From assembly GCA_937138475.1 (NCBI GenBank), contig CAKZPD010000014.1:1-64000 (forward strand): a stretch of DNA of 64,000 nt. The letters run 5' to 3'. Each line of letters starts with the position of its first letter. Position 1 is the stretch's first letter. Of this stretch, positions 27,930 through 36,203 are shown one piece after another. The stretch comes from an uncultured Sulfitobacter sp. (GTDB lineage Bacteria; Pseudomonadota; Alphaproteobacteria; Rhodobacterales; Rhodobacteraceae). The notes beneath the pieces are model-generated. The model worked only from the letters and a program-made list of their open reading frames with translations. It had not been told where the DNA came from and searched no databases. Both the position numbers and the translations under genes were made by a program.

Positions 27930-28009
27930 GTGGCCTGCAAGGGCCACCTCGATGATCCGGGGGCTAAGGCGCCCACCAGGATTGACATGATCGGCCCCTT
28001 TTGGGGGCC
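27930..28009 (+). other. Two hairpins in the rplR-rpsE spacer
   Basis: GGTGGC/GCCACC (27930-27949, 8-base loop) and GGCCCC-TTTTG-GGGGCC (27993-28009) are stable hairpins in a 112-base gap inside an operon whose other gaps are mostly 3-18 bases. Neither has a T run. They may be attenuation, processing or protein-binding sites. Confidence 0.6.
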
Positions 28010-28032
28010 AGCAACGATAAAAGGAGGCCAGC

Positions 28033-28602
28033 ATGGCCAGAGAACCAAATCAAAGGGGCGGACGCCGCGAACGCGAAGAAGCCCCTGAATTCGCGGACCG
28101 TTTGGTTGCGATTAACCGTGTATCCAAGACCGTAAAAGGTGGTAAGCGCTTTGGCTTTGCTGCTTTGGTCGTTGTTGGTGACCAAAAGGGCCGCGTCGGT
28201 TTCGGCAAAGGCAAAGCGAAAGAAGTCCCAGAGGCCATTCGCAAAGCCACCGAGCAAGCCAAACGCCAGATGATCCGCGTTCAGCTGCGCGAAGGCCGCA
28301 CGCTGCACCACGATATGGAAGGCCGTCACGGCGCCGGCAAAGTGGTTATGCGCACCGCACCTGAGGGCACCGGGATCATCGCCGGTGGACCAATGCGTGC
28401 CGTATTCGAGATGCTGGGCATCAAGGACGTTGTGTCCAAGTCTATCGGCTCTCAGAACCCTTACAACATGATCCGTGCAACCATCGACGGCTTGAAAAAA
28501 GAAGCAAGCCCCCGGTCTGTTGCACAGCGTCGTGGTAAAAAGGTTGCGGACATTCTGCCCAAGCAGATCGACGCGCCTGCAAAAGTCGCTGAGGAGGCCT
28601 AA
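28033..28602 (+). CDS. rpsE: 30S ribosomal protein S5
   Basis: 189 residues with the double-stranded-RNA-binding fold of S5: [38 protein letters not shown] and [25 protein letters not shown] precedes the start. It helps decoding accuracy and 30S assembly. It is separated from rplR by a 112-base spacer. Confidence 0.97.
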   Translation: MAREPNQRGGRREREEAPEFADRLVAINRVSKTVKGGKRFGFAALVVVGDQKGRVGFGKGKAKEVPEAIRKATEQAKRQMIRVQLREGRTLHHDMEGRHGAGKVVMRTAPEGTGIIAGGPMRAVFEMLGIKDVVSKSIGSQNPYNMIRATIDGLKKEASPRSVAQRRGKKVADILPKQIDAPAKVAEEA

Positions 28603-28605
28603 ACC

Positions 28606-28794
28606 ATGGCAAAGACTATCGTCGTCAAGCAAGTCGGCTCGCCTATTCGTCGCCCCGCCAAACAGCGTGCGACCTTGATCGGCCTGGGCCTGAACAAAAT
28701 GCACCGCACGCGGGAACTGGAAGATACCCCTTCGGTTCGCGGCATGGTGCGCAGCATTTCGCATATGGTCGAAATCATCGAAGAAAAGGGCTAA
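28606..28794 (+). CDS. rpmD: 50S ribosomal protein L30
   Basis: 62 residues starting [17 protein letters not shown], with [18 protein letters not shown], the L30 signature. It starts three bases after rpsE and ends the ribosomal run; a strong terminator follows. In most bacteria rplO, secY, rpsM, rpsK, rpoA and rplQ would come next, but here glpD does. Confidence 0.97.
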   Translation: MAKTIVVKQVGSPIRRPAKQRATLIGLGLNKMHRTRELEDTPSVRGMVRSISHMVEIIEEKG

Positions 28795-28830
28795 GCTTGG
28801 CCCAGTGAATTGAACCTTGGTTCAATCGTC

Positions 28831-28860
28831 CAAAAGCGCGTCCCTTGTGGCGCGCTTTTG
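28831..28860 (+). terminator. Terminator of the ribosomal protein operon
   Basis: CAAAAGCGCG and CGCGCTTTTG form a perfect 10-bp stem with a 10-base loop, followed by TGTTTTTC. It lies 36 bases after rpmD and can also serve the convergent glpD. Confidence 0.92.
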
Positions 28861-28889
28861 TGTTTTTCAGGGCCGCATTGGGACGATGG

Positions 28890-30389
28890 TCAGGCTGTTT
28901 GGGTCGCCGCGAACCATTGCGCAAAACTTTCGATCTGGGCAGGGGTCAAGTTCAGGTGGTGTTTGGTGCGCCGGGTCAGGATATCTTCGGCGGACTTTGC
29001 CCATTCATGCTGGATCAAATAGCGGGCCTCGGCCTCATAAAAGCGGGCGCCAAAGTGTTGGCCCAGATCAGCAAGCGATGTCGCCCCGTTCAAGATCATA
29101 TGGCTTTGGCTGCCATAGCGGCGGGTCAAGTCATGCGCGAGGGCCGGACCAAGCCAAGGATAGGCCTGATGCAGTGACTCGGCAAATTGCTGCGGGTCGC
29201 CGCCCGGCAGGTCGCCCCCCGGCAGCGGCGCGTTTTTTGTCCAGCTTGGGCCCATATGGGGCAATATTGGCGCCAGATGCTGCATGGCCTGTTCGCTTAG
29301 CTCGCGATAGGTGGTGACCTTGCCGCCAAAAACATTCAGCAGGGCCGGGCCATCTTGGTTCAGTTCAAAGGCGAAATCGCGGGTGACGGCCGATGGGTTG
29401 CCCTGGCCGTCGTCAAACAGCGCCCGCACTCCGGCAAATTCATCCAATATGTCGGTGGCGGTCAGTTGCACCTTGAAATAGCGATTGGCCGCGTCCAGCA
29501 AATAGGTGCGCTCCCCCTCGGTCGGTTCCGGCGCATCGGGGGCGGCGTCAAAGGGGATGTCGGTGGTTCCGATCAAGGCATAGTCATCGCCAAAGGGGAT
29601 GGCAAAGATCACCCGCTTGTCGTTATTTTGTATCAGATAGGCATGATCCCCCGTCCAGAACTTGCGCACGATAATGTGGCTGCCTTTGATCAGTTGCACG
29701 CGCCGCGTCGCCGGCAGCCCGGCCACATCAGCAGCAACGCCCGACACCCACGGCCCCGCGGCATTGACCAGGGCTTTGGCCCGAAAGATCGCGGTTTCAC
29801 CCGAAGCAAAGGCCACGGTTATCTGCCATATCCCGTCCTGCCGTTCGGCGCGAACAACGCGGCTGCGGGTCATGATGCGGCAACCATGGGCGGCGGCATC
29901 CATTGCGTTCAGCACCACCAGACGGGCATCATCCACCCAGCAATCGGAATATTCGAACCCGCGCCGATATTGTGGCTGCAATGGGGCGCCAACCTGATCG
30001 CGGTGCAGGTCAAGGGCCCGCGTGGGTGGCAAGACATTGCGCCCGCCAAGGTGGTCATAAATATACAGCCCCAACCGCAAAAGCCACGCGGGGCGATCTT
30101 GTGGCGCATGGGGCAAGACAAACCGCAACGGCCAAATGATATGCGGCGCGTTCCGCAGCAAGACCTCGCGTTCGATCAGCGCTTTGCGGACCAGACGAAA
30201 TTCGAAATACTCAAGATAGCGCAGGCCGCCATGGATCATCTTGCTTGAGCGCGACGAAGTGCCCTGGCCCAGGTCGTTCTGTTCGCTAAGCGCACAGGAC
30301 AGCCCGCGCCCGGCTGCATCACGGGCAATGCCGGTGCCGTTGATGCCGCCGCCAATAACGAAAAGATCCAATAACGGGCTGTCGGGCAT
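28890..30389 (-). CDS. glpD: Glycerol-3-phosphate dehydrogenase (FAD-dependent)
   Basis: A 499-residue membrane-associated flavoprotein that oxidises glycerol 3-phosphate to dihydroxyacetone phosphate and passes electrons to quinone. The FAD motif VIGGGINGTGIARDAAGRGL is at residues 11-30, with TSSRSSKMIHGGLRYLE just after. GAGTCC and CAGGAG lie upstream of the ATG. It is divergent from choX, with tandem 20-bp repeats between them. No glpF, glpK or glpR is in the window. Confidence 0.95.
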   Translation of the reverse strand: MPDSPLLDLFVIGGGINGTGIARDAAGRGLSCALSEQNDLGQGTSSRSSKMIHGGLRYLEYFEFRLVRKALIEREVLLRNAPHIIWPLRFVLPHAPQDRPAWLLRLGLYIYDHLGGRNVLPPTRALDLHRDQVGAPLQPQYRRGFEYSDCWVDDARLVVLNAMDAAAHGCRIMTRSRVVRAERQDGIWQITVAFASGETAIFRAKALVNAAGPWVSGVAADVAGLPATRRVQLIKGSHIIVRKFWTGDHAYLIQNNDKRVIFAIPFGDDYALIGTTDIPFDAAPDAPEPTEGERTYLLDAANRYFKVQLTATDILDEFAGVRALFDDGQGNPSAVTRDFAFELNQDGPALLNVFGGKVTTYRELSEQAMQHLAPILPHMGPSWTKNAPLPGGDLPGGDPQQFAESLHQAYPWLGPALAHDLTRRYGSQSHMILNGATSLADLGQHFGARFYEAEARYLIQHEWAKSAEDILTRRTKHHLNLTPAQIESFAQWFAATQTA

Positions 30390-30400
30390 GGGGACTCCTG

Positions 30401-30446
30401 TTTGATGACTGATAGACCGGTTTGAGGGATGATAGACCGGGTTTGA
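30401..30446. repeat. Tandem 20-bp direct repeats between glpD and choX
   Basis: TTTGATGACTGATAGACCGG (30401-30420) is followed directly by a second copy differing at three positions (30421-30440), then a partial third beginning GTTTGAT. The exact 20-bp period puts copies on the same face of the helix, as for tandem regulator sites. They lie 12 bases upstream of the glpD start and 170 bases from choX, so glpD is the nearer target. Confidence 0.7.
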
Positions 30447-30615
30447 TCGCGATTGGCAAGCCGGTTGGTCTGGATGCGGTCTGTGCGCCGATCTGGCGCA
30501 TCGTCTTGGGCACCATGTTCCGGGGCCGCGGCACAGGTTTGTGGTTGCACCCGGCCTGCTTCCTGAGGCTTACTGCGGTATCTGACAATCAAATCGAAAC
30601 AGGGAAACCTTTATC

Positions 30616-31542
30616 ATGGCAACTAAAATTGCTTCTTCCGTTCTTGCGCTTTGCATGGCGTCCGGCATGGCATCTGCGCAATGTGACAGCGTAACCTTCT
30701 CGGATGTTGGGTGGACCGATATCACCGCGACCACCGCCGCCACCACAGTGGTGCTTGAGGCCCTGGGCTATGACACCGATATCAAGATCCTTTCGGTGCC
30801 TGTGACCTATACCTCGCTTGCGGCGGGCGATCTGGATGTCTTTCTTGGCAACTGGATGCCAACGATGGAGGCCGATATCGCCCCATACCGCGACGCTGGA
30901 ACCGTCGAGACCCTGCGCGCCAACCTTGAGGGGGCCAAATATACGCTGGCGGTAAACAAAGCGGCAGCGGACCTTGGCATCGCCAATTTTGCAGATATCG
31001 CGGCGCATAAAGACGCCCTTGATGGCCGCATCTATGGGATTGAGCCAGGCAATGACGGTAACCGGCTGATTCAGTCGATGATCGACGATAACGCCTTTGA
31101 TCTTGACGGGTTCGAAGTCGTGGAAAGCAGCGAACAAGGGATGCTGGCGCAAGTTGCCCGCGCTGATCGGCGCAACGAACCGGTGGTGTTTCTGGGCTGG
31201 GAGCCACATCCGATGAACGCCAATTTCGACATGAGCTATCTGGAAGGGGGCGACGATTTCTTTGGCCCAAATCTGGGCGGTGCGACGGTTTATACCAATG
31301 TGCGCGCCGGTTATGCGCAGGAATGCGCCAATGTCGGCAAGCTGTTGGGAAATCTTGAATTCTCGTTGGCGATGGAAAATGAAATCATGGCGGCAATTCT
31401 TGATGACGGACAAGACCCGGACAAGGCGGCAAACGCCTGGTTGGCCGCCCACCCCGAGGTGCTGAACGGTTGGCTGGCCGGTGTTACGGCCAAAGATGGT
31501 GGTGATGCGATGGCCGCCGTCAAAGCCGCGCTTGGCAAATAA
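30616..31542 (+). CDS. choX: Choline ABC transporter substrate-binding protein
   Basis: A 308-residue periplasmic binding protein of the ChoX/ProX quaternary-amine family. The signal peptide MATKIASSVLALCMASGMASA is clear. Conserved binding-site regions are GWTDITATTAAT, FLGNWMPTMEADI, the GIEPGNDGN loop and FLGWEPHPMN, which supply the aromatic cage for the trimethylammonium group. It heads a three-gene importer. Choline is favoured over glycine betaine by similarity in these motifs; the bet genes for choline oxidation are not in the window. Confidence 0.9.
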   Translation: MATKIASSVLALCMASGMASAQCDSVTFSDVGWTDITATTAATTVVLEALGYDTDIKILSVPVTYTSLAAGDLDVFLGNWMPTMEADIAPYRDAGTVETLRANLEGAKYTLAVNKAAADLGIANFADIAAHKDALDGRIYGIEPGNDGNRLIQSMIDDNAFDLDGFEVVESSEQGMLAQVARADRRNEPVVFLGWEPHPMNANFDMSYLEGGDDFFGPNLGGATVYTNVRAGYAQECANVGKLLGNLEFSLAMENEIMAAILDDGQDPDKAANAWLAAHPEVLNGWLAGVTAKDGGDAMAAVKAALGK

Positions 31543-31605
31543 TCGTGATCCGCGCCTGCGCGGGACTTTTCCGCGTGGGCGCACCATGAATGAAATGGGG
31601 TGCTT

Positions 31606-32439
31606 GTGAATTGGTTGACGGATAGGAAAATCCCGGTCGATGATACCGCCGAGGTGGTTTTCGACTGGTTCCAGATCAATGGCGCCTGGTTCTTTGATGG
31701 ATTGGCCATCGCAATGGAGGCGCTGATTGACGGCGTTCTTTGGGCGATGCAAACGCCGCATCCGTTTGTGATTATTGCCCTGTTTGGGGCCGTGACCTAT
31801 GCGATCCAACGCAGCTTTCGGTCGGCCGGCTTTATCGTTTTGGGCTTTTTGTTCATTCTCAATCAAGACTATTGGGAGGAAACAACCGAAAGCCTGACGC
31901 TGGTGCTGTCGGCCTGTGTGGTCTGTATGGGGGTTGGGGTGCCCATTGGCATCGCTGCGGCACACCGGCCGCGGCTGTATCGTGCGATGCGGCCGGTTTT
32001 GGATCTGATGCAAACATTGCCGACTTTTGTGTATCTTATTCCGGCAATTGTGTTTTTCGGCATTGGCATGGTGCCGGGGTTGATCGCCACGGTGATCTTT
32101 GTGTTGCCAGCGCCGATCCGGCTGACCCAGCTTGGGATCAGCTCCACGCCGAAATCCCTGATCGAGGCGGCCCAGGCCTTTGGCGCGACCCCGGCGCAAA
32201 CTTTGTGGAAAATCGAAATGCCCTATGCTTTGCCCCAGATCATGACGGGTCTGAACCAGACGATCATGCTGTCTTTGTCGATGGTGGTGATCGCGGCGCT
32301 GGTTGGGGCCGATGGGTTGGGCGTTCCGGTCGTGCGGGCGCTTAATCAGGTGAATACCGGGCTGGGCTTTGAATCGGGCTTTATCATCGTTGTGGTGGCG
32401 ATCATGTTGGATCGCATGTTGCGGGTGGGCCAAAAATGA
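31606..32439 (+). CDS. choW: Choline ABC transporter permease
   Basis: A 277-residue inner-membrane permease starting at GTG 31606 (MNWLTDRKIPVDD matches family starts; GGGG lies five bases upstream). The domain carries the EAA loop AAQAFGATPAQTLWKIEMPYALPQI. It shares an ATGA overlap with choV. Together with ChoX and ChoV it imports choline as osmolyte precursor or nutrient. Confidence 0.92.
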   Translation: MNWLTDRKIPVDDTAEVVFDWFQINGAWFFDGLAIAMEALIDGVLWAMQTPHPFVIIALFGAVTYAIQRSFRSAGFIVLGFLFILNQDYWEETTESLTLVLSACVVCMGVGVPIGIAAAHRPRLYRAMRPVLDLMQTLPTFVYLIPAIVFFGIGMVPGLIATVIFVLPAPIRLTQLGISSTPKSLIEAAQAFGATPAQTLWKIEMPYALPQIMTGLNQTIMLSLSMVVIAALVGADGLGVPVVRALNQVNTGLGFESGFIIVVVAIMLDRMLRVGQK

Positions 32440-33452
32440 CCGCAGCAGTCGAATTCAACAATGTGTCCATCATGTTCGGGGATGCCCCGGCGCGTGCGCT
32501 GCCATTGGCGGATCAGGGGCTGTCGCGGTCCAAGATCAATGCCGCGACGGGCCAGGTCCTTGGGGTGCACGATTGTTCCCTGACCGTCGCCGAGGGCGAG
32601 ATCGTGGTGCTGATGGGGTTGTCAGGGTCCGGCAAATCGACGCTGCTGCGTGCGGTGAATGGGCTTAATCCGGTGTTGCGGGGCAATGTCTGCGTTGCAG
32701 ATGCCGGCGCCATGGTTGACATCACCAATGCGGATGAAAAAACCCTGCGCCGGATGCGGCAGACACGGGTGGCAATGGTGTTCCAGCAGTTCGGCCTTTT
32801 GCCTTGGCGCAGCGTTCGCGAAAACGTCGGGCTGGGGCTTGAATTGGCCGGGCAGAGCGCATCCGAGCGGGCCGAGCAAGTCGACCGCCAGCTTGCCTTG
32901 GTTGGTTTGACCGAATGGGCGGATCGCAAGGTGTCCGAGCTGTCAGGCGGTATGCAGCAGCGCGTCGGCCTGGCCCGCGCTTTTGCAACCGAGGCGCCCA
33001 TATTGCTGATGGATGAACCCTTTTCGGCGCTTGATCCGCTTATTCGCACCCGCCTTCAGGATGAACTGCTTGATTTGCAGCGGGATTTGAAGCGCACGAT
33101 TATTTTCGTCAGCCATGATCTGGACGAGGCCTTTAAACTGGGCGAACGCATCGCGATCATGGAGGGCGGACGCATCGTGCAATGCGGCACCCCGCGCGAG
33201 ATTTTCTCGGCGCCGGCGTCGGATTATGTGGCCGATTTTGTCAGCAATATGAACCCTTTGGGGGTTCTTACCGCACGCGATGTGATGCGCAGCGGTCCTG
33301 GCGGCGATCTGCGGGTGCCGGGTGATATGCCGGTGCGGCAGATCATTGAACGTCTGCAAGGGATCACTGAGCCGATTTCAGTCTGCGATGGGCCGTCGGT
33401 GATCGGTTGTATTGACGCGCAAAGCGTGGTGGACGCCCTGCGCGCGGTCTAA
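32436..33452 (+). CDS. choV: Choline ABC transporter ATP-binding protein
   Basis: A 338-residue ATPase of the quaternary-amine importer family, with Walker A GLSGSGKST, signature LSGGMQQRVGLARA, Walker B LLMDEPFSALDP and a C-terminal regulatory extension (about residues 270-338). The N terminus has the family's extra loop before Walker A (FGDAPARALPLADQGLSRSKI). It overlaps choW by four bases. No betI-type regulator is adjacent. Confidence 0.93.
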   Translation: MTAAVEFNNVSIMFGDAPARALPLADQGLSRSKINAATGQVLGVHDCSLTVAEGEIVVLMGLSGSGKSTLLRAVNGLNPVLRGNVCVADAGAMVDITNADEKTLRRMRQTRVAMVFQQFGLLPWRSVRENVGLGLELAGQSASERAEQVDRQLALVGLTEWADRKVSELSGGMQQRVGLARAFATEAPILLMDEPFSALDPLIRTRLQDELLDLQRDLKRTIIFVSHDLDEAFKLGERIAIMEGGRIVQCGTPREIFSAPASDYVADFVSNMNPLGVLTARDVMRSGPGGDLRVPGDMPVRQIIERLQGITEPISVCDGPSVIGCIDAQSVVDALRAV

Positions 33453-33565
33453 AATCACGAACGTAACAGGTTTTGGCAGGCCCGGCGCGACAGGCGCATC
33501 GGGCGCTGCCATCCTGCTTGGCAAATGATCGGTCCGGTCGTCGGGGCAGGGTGGGCCGCGGCGTC

Positions 33566-33597
33566 TTGACAGTTATCCGCTTCGCGGGCAATTTAAT
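33566..33597 (+). promoter_or_regulatory. Putative promoter of the aldehyde dehydrogenase gene
   Basis: A consensus TTGACA is followed by an A/T-rich -10 region: AATTTA at 18 bases or TTTAAT at 20. It ends just before the palindrome at 33604, so a repressor bound there would cover the start site. Confidence 0.5.
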
Positions 33598-33603
33598 GGC
33601 ACC

Positions 33604-33626
33604 ATCGGTTCAAATAGTGAACCGAT
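33604..33626. promoter_or_regulatory. Palindromic operator candidate upstream of the aldehyde dehydrogenase
   Basis: ATCGGTTCA and TGAACCGAT form a perfect 9-bp inverted repeat around AATAG, 46 bases before the gene and just after a promoter-like sequence. No cognate regulator gene is adjacent. It does not match the BetI or PuuR patterns I know. Confidence 0.65.
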
Positions 33627-33672
33627 TATTCCACGCCAGCCGCTGCTCGCGAAAGTAAAAAAGGGATGACCG

Positions 33673-35160
33673 ATGCTTGATCCACAAAAGATTGCACAGC
33701 TGCGTGCCCAACCTGTTGCGCCGCAACAGTTGCTGATCGACGGCGCCGCCCAGCCCGCCGAGGGCGGCGCGGTTATGGAGTGCCAATCCCCGATTGATGG
33801 CAGTGTCCTGACCACTTTGGCGCGGGCCAGCGCTGCGGATGTGGACCGGGCAATTGCATCGGGGCGCATGGCCTTTGAGGATGGCCGCTGGAGCGGCATG
33901 CCCCCCGCCGCGCGCAAAGCGGTCATGCACCGCTGGGCCAATCTGGTCGAAGCGAATGCGCTTGAGCTGGCGGTGCTTGGCGTGCGCGACAATGGCACCG
34001 AAATCAATATGGCGATCAAGGCCGAAGCCTTTTCCGCCGCCGCCACTCTGCGGTATTACGCCGAAAGCATTGACAAGCTTTATGGCGAAATCGCCCCCAC
34101 CGATGCCAGTGTATTGGGGTTGGTGCATCATGAACCGGTCGGCGTTGTCGGTGCGATCGTTCCATGGAACTTTCCGTTGATGATTGGCGCCTGGAAGCTG
34201 GGCCCGGCGCTGGCCTTGGGCAATTCGGTTGTCCTCAAGCCTGCGGAAACCGCCAGCCTGTCGTTGTTGCGGCTGGCCGAGCTGGGACACGAGGCCGGAT
34301 TGCCGCCCGGTGTGCTGAATGTCGTGACCGGCCAAGGCGCGGTTGCGGGGCGCGCGCTTGGCTTGTCGATGGATGTGGATGTGCTGGTGTTTACCGGCTC
34401 TGGCCCGGTTGGGCGCAAATTGCTGGAATATTCTGCGGCCTCGAACCTCAAGCGGGTCTATCTTGAGCTGGGCGGGAAATCCCCCAATATCGTTTTTGCC
34501 GACACCGCCGACATAGATCAGGCGGCACAGGTGGCTGCGGGCGGTATTTTCCGCAATTCTGGGCAGGTTTGCGTGGCGGGGTCGCGCCTGTTGGTCCAGT
34601 CGCAGATCAAAGAGGCATTCCTAGAGGCCCTGTCGCGGCATACCAAGGCCATGCAGGTTGGCGATCCGCTTGAGCTTTCCAGCCATATCGGCGCCGTCAA
34701 CTCGGCCCGTCAGTTGCAGCAAAACCTGCGGTTTGTCGATCAGGCCGTGGCCGAGGGCGCCAAGCTTTGGTTGGGCGGCAAGCAGATTTTGCAAGACAGT
34801 GGCGGCTTTTACATGGAACCCACGATCTTTGCGGATGTTGATCCGCAAAGCGCCTTGGCCCAACAAGAGGTGTTCGGCCCGGTGTTGGCGGTGACAAGTT
34901 TTGAGACCGAAGACGAGGCCATCGCGTTGGCCAATGGCACGCCCTATGGGTTGGCGGCCGGGGTCTGGACACGCGATCTGTCGCGCGCCCACCGTATGGT
35001 GCGGGCGCTGCGGGCGGGGGTTGTTCATGTCAACACCTATGGCGGGCCGGATGTCACGGTGCCTTTGGGTGGGTTCGGTCAATCGGGCAACGGCCATGAC
35101 AAATCGCTTCATGCCTTTGACAAATACCGCAACCTCAAGACTGCGTGGATTGCGCTTTAG
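33673..35160 (+). CDS. NAD(P)-dependent aldehyde dehydrogenase, PuuC-like
   Basis: A 495-residue ALDH-superfamily enzyme. Catalytic Cys300 in GQVCVAG, general base Glu265 in LELGGKSP, Asn166 in PWNFP and Lys189 in LKPAE are all present. The C terminus SGNGHDKSLHAFDKYRNLK is close to gamma-glutamyl-gamma-aminobutyraldehyde dehydrogenase (PuuC) and related broad-range enzymes. Betaine-aldehyde dehydrogenase was considered because choXWV is next door, but the end of the protein fits PuuC better. It has its own promoter and palindrome and is followed after 71 bases by a quinone oxidoreductase-like gene. Confidence 0.82.
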   Translation: MLDPQKIAQLRAQPVAPQQLLIDGAAQPAEGGAVMECQSPIDGSVLTTLARASAADVDRAIASGRMAFEDGRWSGMPPAARKAVMHRWANLVEANALELAVLGVRDNGTEINMAIKAEAFSAAATLRYYAESIDKLYGEIAPTDASVLGLVHHEPVGVVGAIVPWNFPLMIGAWKLGPALALGNSVVLKPAETASLSLLRLAELGHEAGLPPGVLNVVTGQGAVAGRALGLSMDVDVLVFTGSGPVGRKLLEYSAASNLKRVYLELGGKSPNIVFADTADIDQAAQVAAGGIFRNSGQVCVAGSRLLVQSQIKEAFLEALSRHTKAMQVGDPLELSSHIGAVNSARQLQQNLRFVDQAVAEGAKLWLGGKQILQDSGGFYMEPTIFADVDPQSALAQQEVFGPVLAVTSFETEDEAIALANGTPYGLAAGVWTRDLSRAHRMVRALRAGVVHVNTYGGPDVTVPLGGFGQSGNGHDKSLHAFDKYRNLKTAWIAL

Positions 35161-35231
35161 ACGTTTGGGGCTTGCCATTGGGACGGGGCTGCGGTTCTTT
35201 GCGCGGCAACAAAACGACGAAAGGATGCCCG

Positions 35232-36203
35232 ATGCGCGCGATGCAAGTCATTGAACATGGCCAACCCTTGCAGTTGGTCCAACTGGACACACCGCGCCCG
35301 CAGGCCGGGCAGGTGTTGGTGCAGGTGCACAGCTGTGGGCTGAATTTCGGCGATCTGTTGATTATCAAGGGCACTTATCAGGAACGTCCGCCTTTGCCTG
35401 CCACCATTGGCATGGAGCTGTGCGGAACCGTTACCGCGCTGGGCGAGGGGGTCAAAGACCTGCGCGTTGGACAGCGCATCGCCGCCTATAGCGGTTTTGG
35501 CGGGTTGGCCGAATATGCCGCGATCCCGGCTGATATTTGCGTGCCGATCCCGGACCAGATGTCTGAACTGGATGCGGCGGCGTTTTTGGTGGCCTATGGC
35601 ACCAGCCATGTCGCGTTGGATTATAAGGCGCATCTGCAAGCCACGGAAACGCTGTTGGTTCTGGGCGCCTCGGGCGGGGTTGGGTTGACGGCGGTCGAAT
35701 TGGGCAAGCTGATGGGGGCCAAGGTCATCGCCGTGGCGCGCGGCGAAGAAAAGCTAAAGATTGCTGCGGCGGCCGGGGCCGATCATCTGATCAATTCCGA
35801 AACCGACGATATCCGCGCCTGCGTCAAGGCGCTGGGCGGTGCGGATGTGGTTTATGACCCCATTGGCGGTGATCAGTTCAACGCGGCCCTGCGCGCCTGC
35901 AACCCCGAGGCGCGGATCTTGCCGCTTGGCTTTGCCTCGGGCGAGGTGCCGCAAATCCCGGCGAACATCCTTTTGGTCAAGAACTTGACGGTCATCGGCT
36001 ATTATTGGGGCGGCTATACCAAGGTGAACCCCAAGGTCCTGACCAACAGCTTTGAAACGCTGATCGATTGGTATCTGGCGGGCAAGCTGCGCCCCCACAT
36101 CAGCCACAGCCTGCCGCTTGAACAGGCCAATGACGCGCTTGAGCTGCTGCGCAGTCGCAAGGCCACCGGCAAGGTGGTTGTGACCATGGGGCAAGCCGCC
36201 TAG
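35232..36203 (+). CDS. NADPH:quinone oxidoreductase-like MDR protein
   Basis: A 323-residue zinc-free medium-chain reductase. The NADPH fold GASGGVGLTAVELGKLMGAKV (about 167-187) and CGLNFGDLLIIKG at the N terminus are typical of the QOR subgroup. ATG at 35232 follows GAAAGGATG. The substrate is unknown; enoyl reductase or quinone reductase are both possible. Its stop codon overlaps that of the convergent exporter gene in a CTAG sequence. Confidence 0.82.
   Translation: MRAMQVIEHGQPLQLVQLDTPRPQAGQVLVQVHSCGLNFGDLLIIKGTYQERPPLPATIGMELCGTVTALGEGVKDLRVGQRIAAYSGFGGLAEYAAIPADICVPIPDQMSELDAAAFLVAYGTSHVALDYKAHLQATETLLVLGASGGVGLTAVELGKLMGAKVIAVARGEEKLKIAAAAGADHLINSETDDIRACVKALGGADVVYDPIGGDQFNAALRACNPEARILPLGFASGEVPQIPANILLVKNLTVIGYYWGGYTKVNPKVLTNSFETLIDWYLAGKLRPHISHSLPLEQANDALELLRSRKATGKVVVTMGQAA

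Noticed and set aside
28831-28860. Inverted repeat as a mobile-element end
   Set aside because: It is a simple hairpin with a T-rich tail and no transposase or target duplication; it is a terminator.
30589-32433. 614-residue minus-strand ORF opposite choX and choW
   Set aside because: It is a His/Arg-rich mirror of the real genes, with no domain or start signal.
33673-35160. Betaine-aldehyde dehydrogenase (betB) following choXWV
   Set aside because: The C-terminal SGNGHDKSLHAFDKY region resembles PuuC-type enzymes, and betA and betI are absent; the gene also has its own promoter.
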